A DNA stretch of 64,000 bases. Source: Streptomyces sp. H27-C3 (GTDB lineage: Bacteria > Actinomycetota > Actinomycetes > Streptomycetales > Streptomycetaceae). The position numbers were made by a program, and so were the translations under genes. The stretch spans positions 25,079 through 89,078 of the forward strand of contig NZ_JASITA010000030.1 in NCBI RefSeq assembly GCF_030063415.1. The letters are read 5' to 3'. Of the stretch, positions 63,297 through 64,000 are shown piece after piece (the first letter of the stretch is position 1; each line of letters begins with the position of its first letter). Below the pieces are notes generated by a model. The model had not been told where the DNA came from. It made no database searches and worked only from the letters and a program-made list of their open reading frames with translations.

Positions 63297-63947
63297 ATGA
63301 ACACCGAGACGAACACCACCGCCCCGGCGAACCTGACCGAGGCCCAGCGCAAGGCGCTCGCCGCCCTGGCCGACCGCCCCGGCTCGAAGGCCGCCGAGAT
63401 CGCCCTGGCCGCCGGGATCGGCGGGTCGACGGCGGGCAAGGCCCTCACCGCCCTGGAGGCGCACAACCTGGCCTACCGGGAGCACGGCGAGAAGGTCGGC
63501 GGCCGCAAGACGGCCGACCGCTGGTACCACCGCCCCATCGACGCCGACCCGCAGGCCCCGACCGACGAGACGGAGGTCGAGGCCGACGCTGCGCCGGAGA
63601 CGGCCGCACCCGCCCCCGAGGCGGCACCGGCCGAGGCACCCGCCCCCCAGGCGGACACGGCCGCGCCGGAGGCCGACGAGGCGCCCGCCCCGGAGGCGGC
63701 ACCGGAGGCACCGGAGGCGGACAAGCCCGCGCCCAGCACCCGGCTGGCACGCGGCGGCCTGCGCCAGATGGTCTTCGAGCACCTGGAGGCCCACCCGGGC
63801 GACGAGGTCACCGCCCCTCGCCTGGCCAAGGCCCTGGGCCGTAGCGCCGGGGCGGTCGCCAACGCCCTGGTCAAGCTCACCGAGCAGGGGCAGGCCGACC
63901 TGGTCGGCGAGAGCCCGCGCCGCTACCGCCTGGCCGGACAGGCGTAA
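63297..63947 (+). CDS. Double winged-helix protein with Pro/Ala/Glu linker
   Basis: A 216-residue protein. N-terminal wHTH (TEAQRKALAALADRPGSKAA, EIALAAGIGGSTAGKALTAL), about 70 residues of acidic Pro/Ala linker, and a C-terminal wHTH (LRQMVFEHLEAHPGDEVTAP, LAKALGRSAGAVANALVKLT). MarR-like in outline. Common in Streptomyces plasmids. Could be a DNA-bridging or regulatory protein; candidate regulator of the divergent family B promoter. Confidence 0.75.
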   Translation: MNTETNTTAPANLTEAQRKALAALADRPGSKAAEIALAAGIGGSTAGKALTALEAHNLAYREHGEKVGGRKTADRWYHRPIDADPQAPTDETEVEADAAPETAAPAPEAAPAEAPAPQADTAAPEADEAPAPEAAPEAPEADKPAPSTRLARGGLRQMVFEHLEAHPGDEVTAPRLAKALGRSAGAVANALVKLTEQGQADLVGESPRRYRLAGQA

Positions 63948-63954
63948 CGGCCAC

Positions 63955-63993
63955 CCCCTCCGGGGCGCCCCCCCACACCGGGGGGGCCCCCCG
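63955..63993 (+). terminator. GC-rich terminator hairpin
   Basis: CCGGGGCGCCCCCCC / GGGGGGGCCCC-type arms directly after the 63297 gene, ending at the window edge. Confidence 0.65.
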
Positions 63994-64000
63994 CACCACC

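Overview
The window is very GC-rich with strong third-position GC bias, uses GTG and TTG starts freely, and packs genes into operons joined by ATGA or GTGA overlaps. WhiB, GntR/UTRA, DUF2637 (SpdB-like), DUF4314, DUF6093-like and XRE/ImmA families are all present. Together these point to a Streptomyces-type actinobacterium. I read the window as part of a mobile element that carries a siphophage virion module next to a Streptomyces-type DNA-transfer module, that is, a prophage or phage-plasmid hybrid. No integrase, tRNA, rRNA, CRISPR array or certain replication origin is visible.

Layout. (1) Positions 1-14667, minus strand: siphophage head and tail genes read from right to left. They are portal, scaffold, decoration, major capsid protein, head-tail connector and closure proteins, tail tube, a gpG/gpT tail chaperone with a -1 slippery site, and a tape measure protein that runs off the left edge. 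(2) 14809-18872, plus strand: a block of small genes, each unit made of a promoter, one or two genes and a terminator hairpin, set between the portal and terminase genes. (3) 18909-25308, minus strand: large terminase, a frameshifted small-terminase-like gene, a C5 DNA methyltransferase, a ParB-like protein, a second small-terminase-like protein and a ParB-methyltransferase fusion. (4) 25428-30698: an XRE regulator, an ImmA-type metallopeptidase and a large membrane protein, plus small unknowns. (5) 30758-44881, minus strand: a short GntR-type DNA-binding protein, a membrane-anchored Mrr-like nuclease, and a transfer module. The transfer module contains a double-motor FtsK/SpoIIIE protein, a very basic membrane protein, a coiled-coil DUF2637 protein, small membrane proteins and WhiB. 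(6) 45077-51940, mostly plus strand: a GntR/UTRA regulator, a wHTH protein, an XRE-TPR regulator, a Nudix hydrolase, an RHH-Fic pair, a monooxygenase-like protein and a RelE-like pair. (7) 52077-63080, mostly minus strand: accessory operons of small unknown proteins ending in a primase-polymerase domain. (8) 63297-63947: a double winged-helix protein.

The strongest unexplained signal is a pair of repeated promoter families. Family A has at least 13 copies of the palindrome TACAACG-N3-CGTTGTA, usually lying exactly between a TTCCAT-like -35 and a TATAGT-like -10 with an 18-nt spacer. It precedes the small-gene units, and also the operon leading to the terminase and the operon leading to the portal/capsid/tail genes. 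Family B has six copies with GTGTATTGGGTT in an invariant 17-nt spacer behind a similar -35. It precedes the accessory operons of the right end. In one place (30140-30221) A and B promoters stand back to back. This suggests two element-wide regulons that share a sigma factor but have different operators. Two genes appear to end by reading into one of these repeats, which suggests that the promoters also act as recombination seams.
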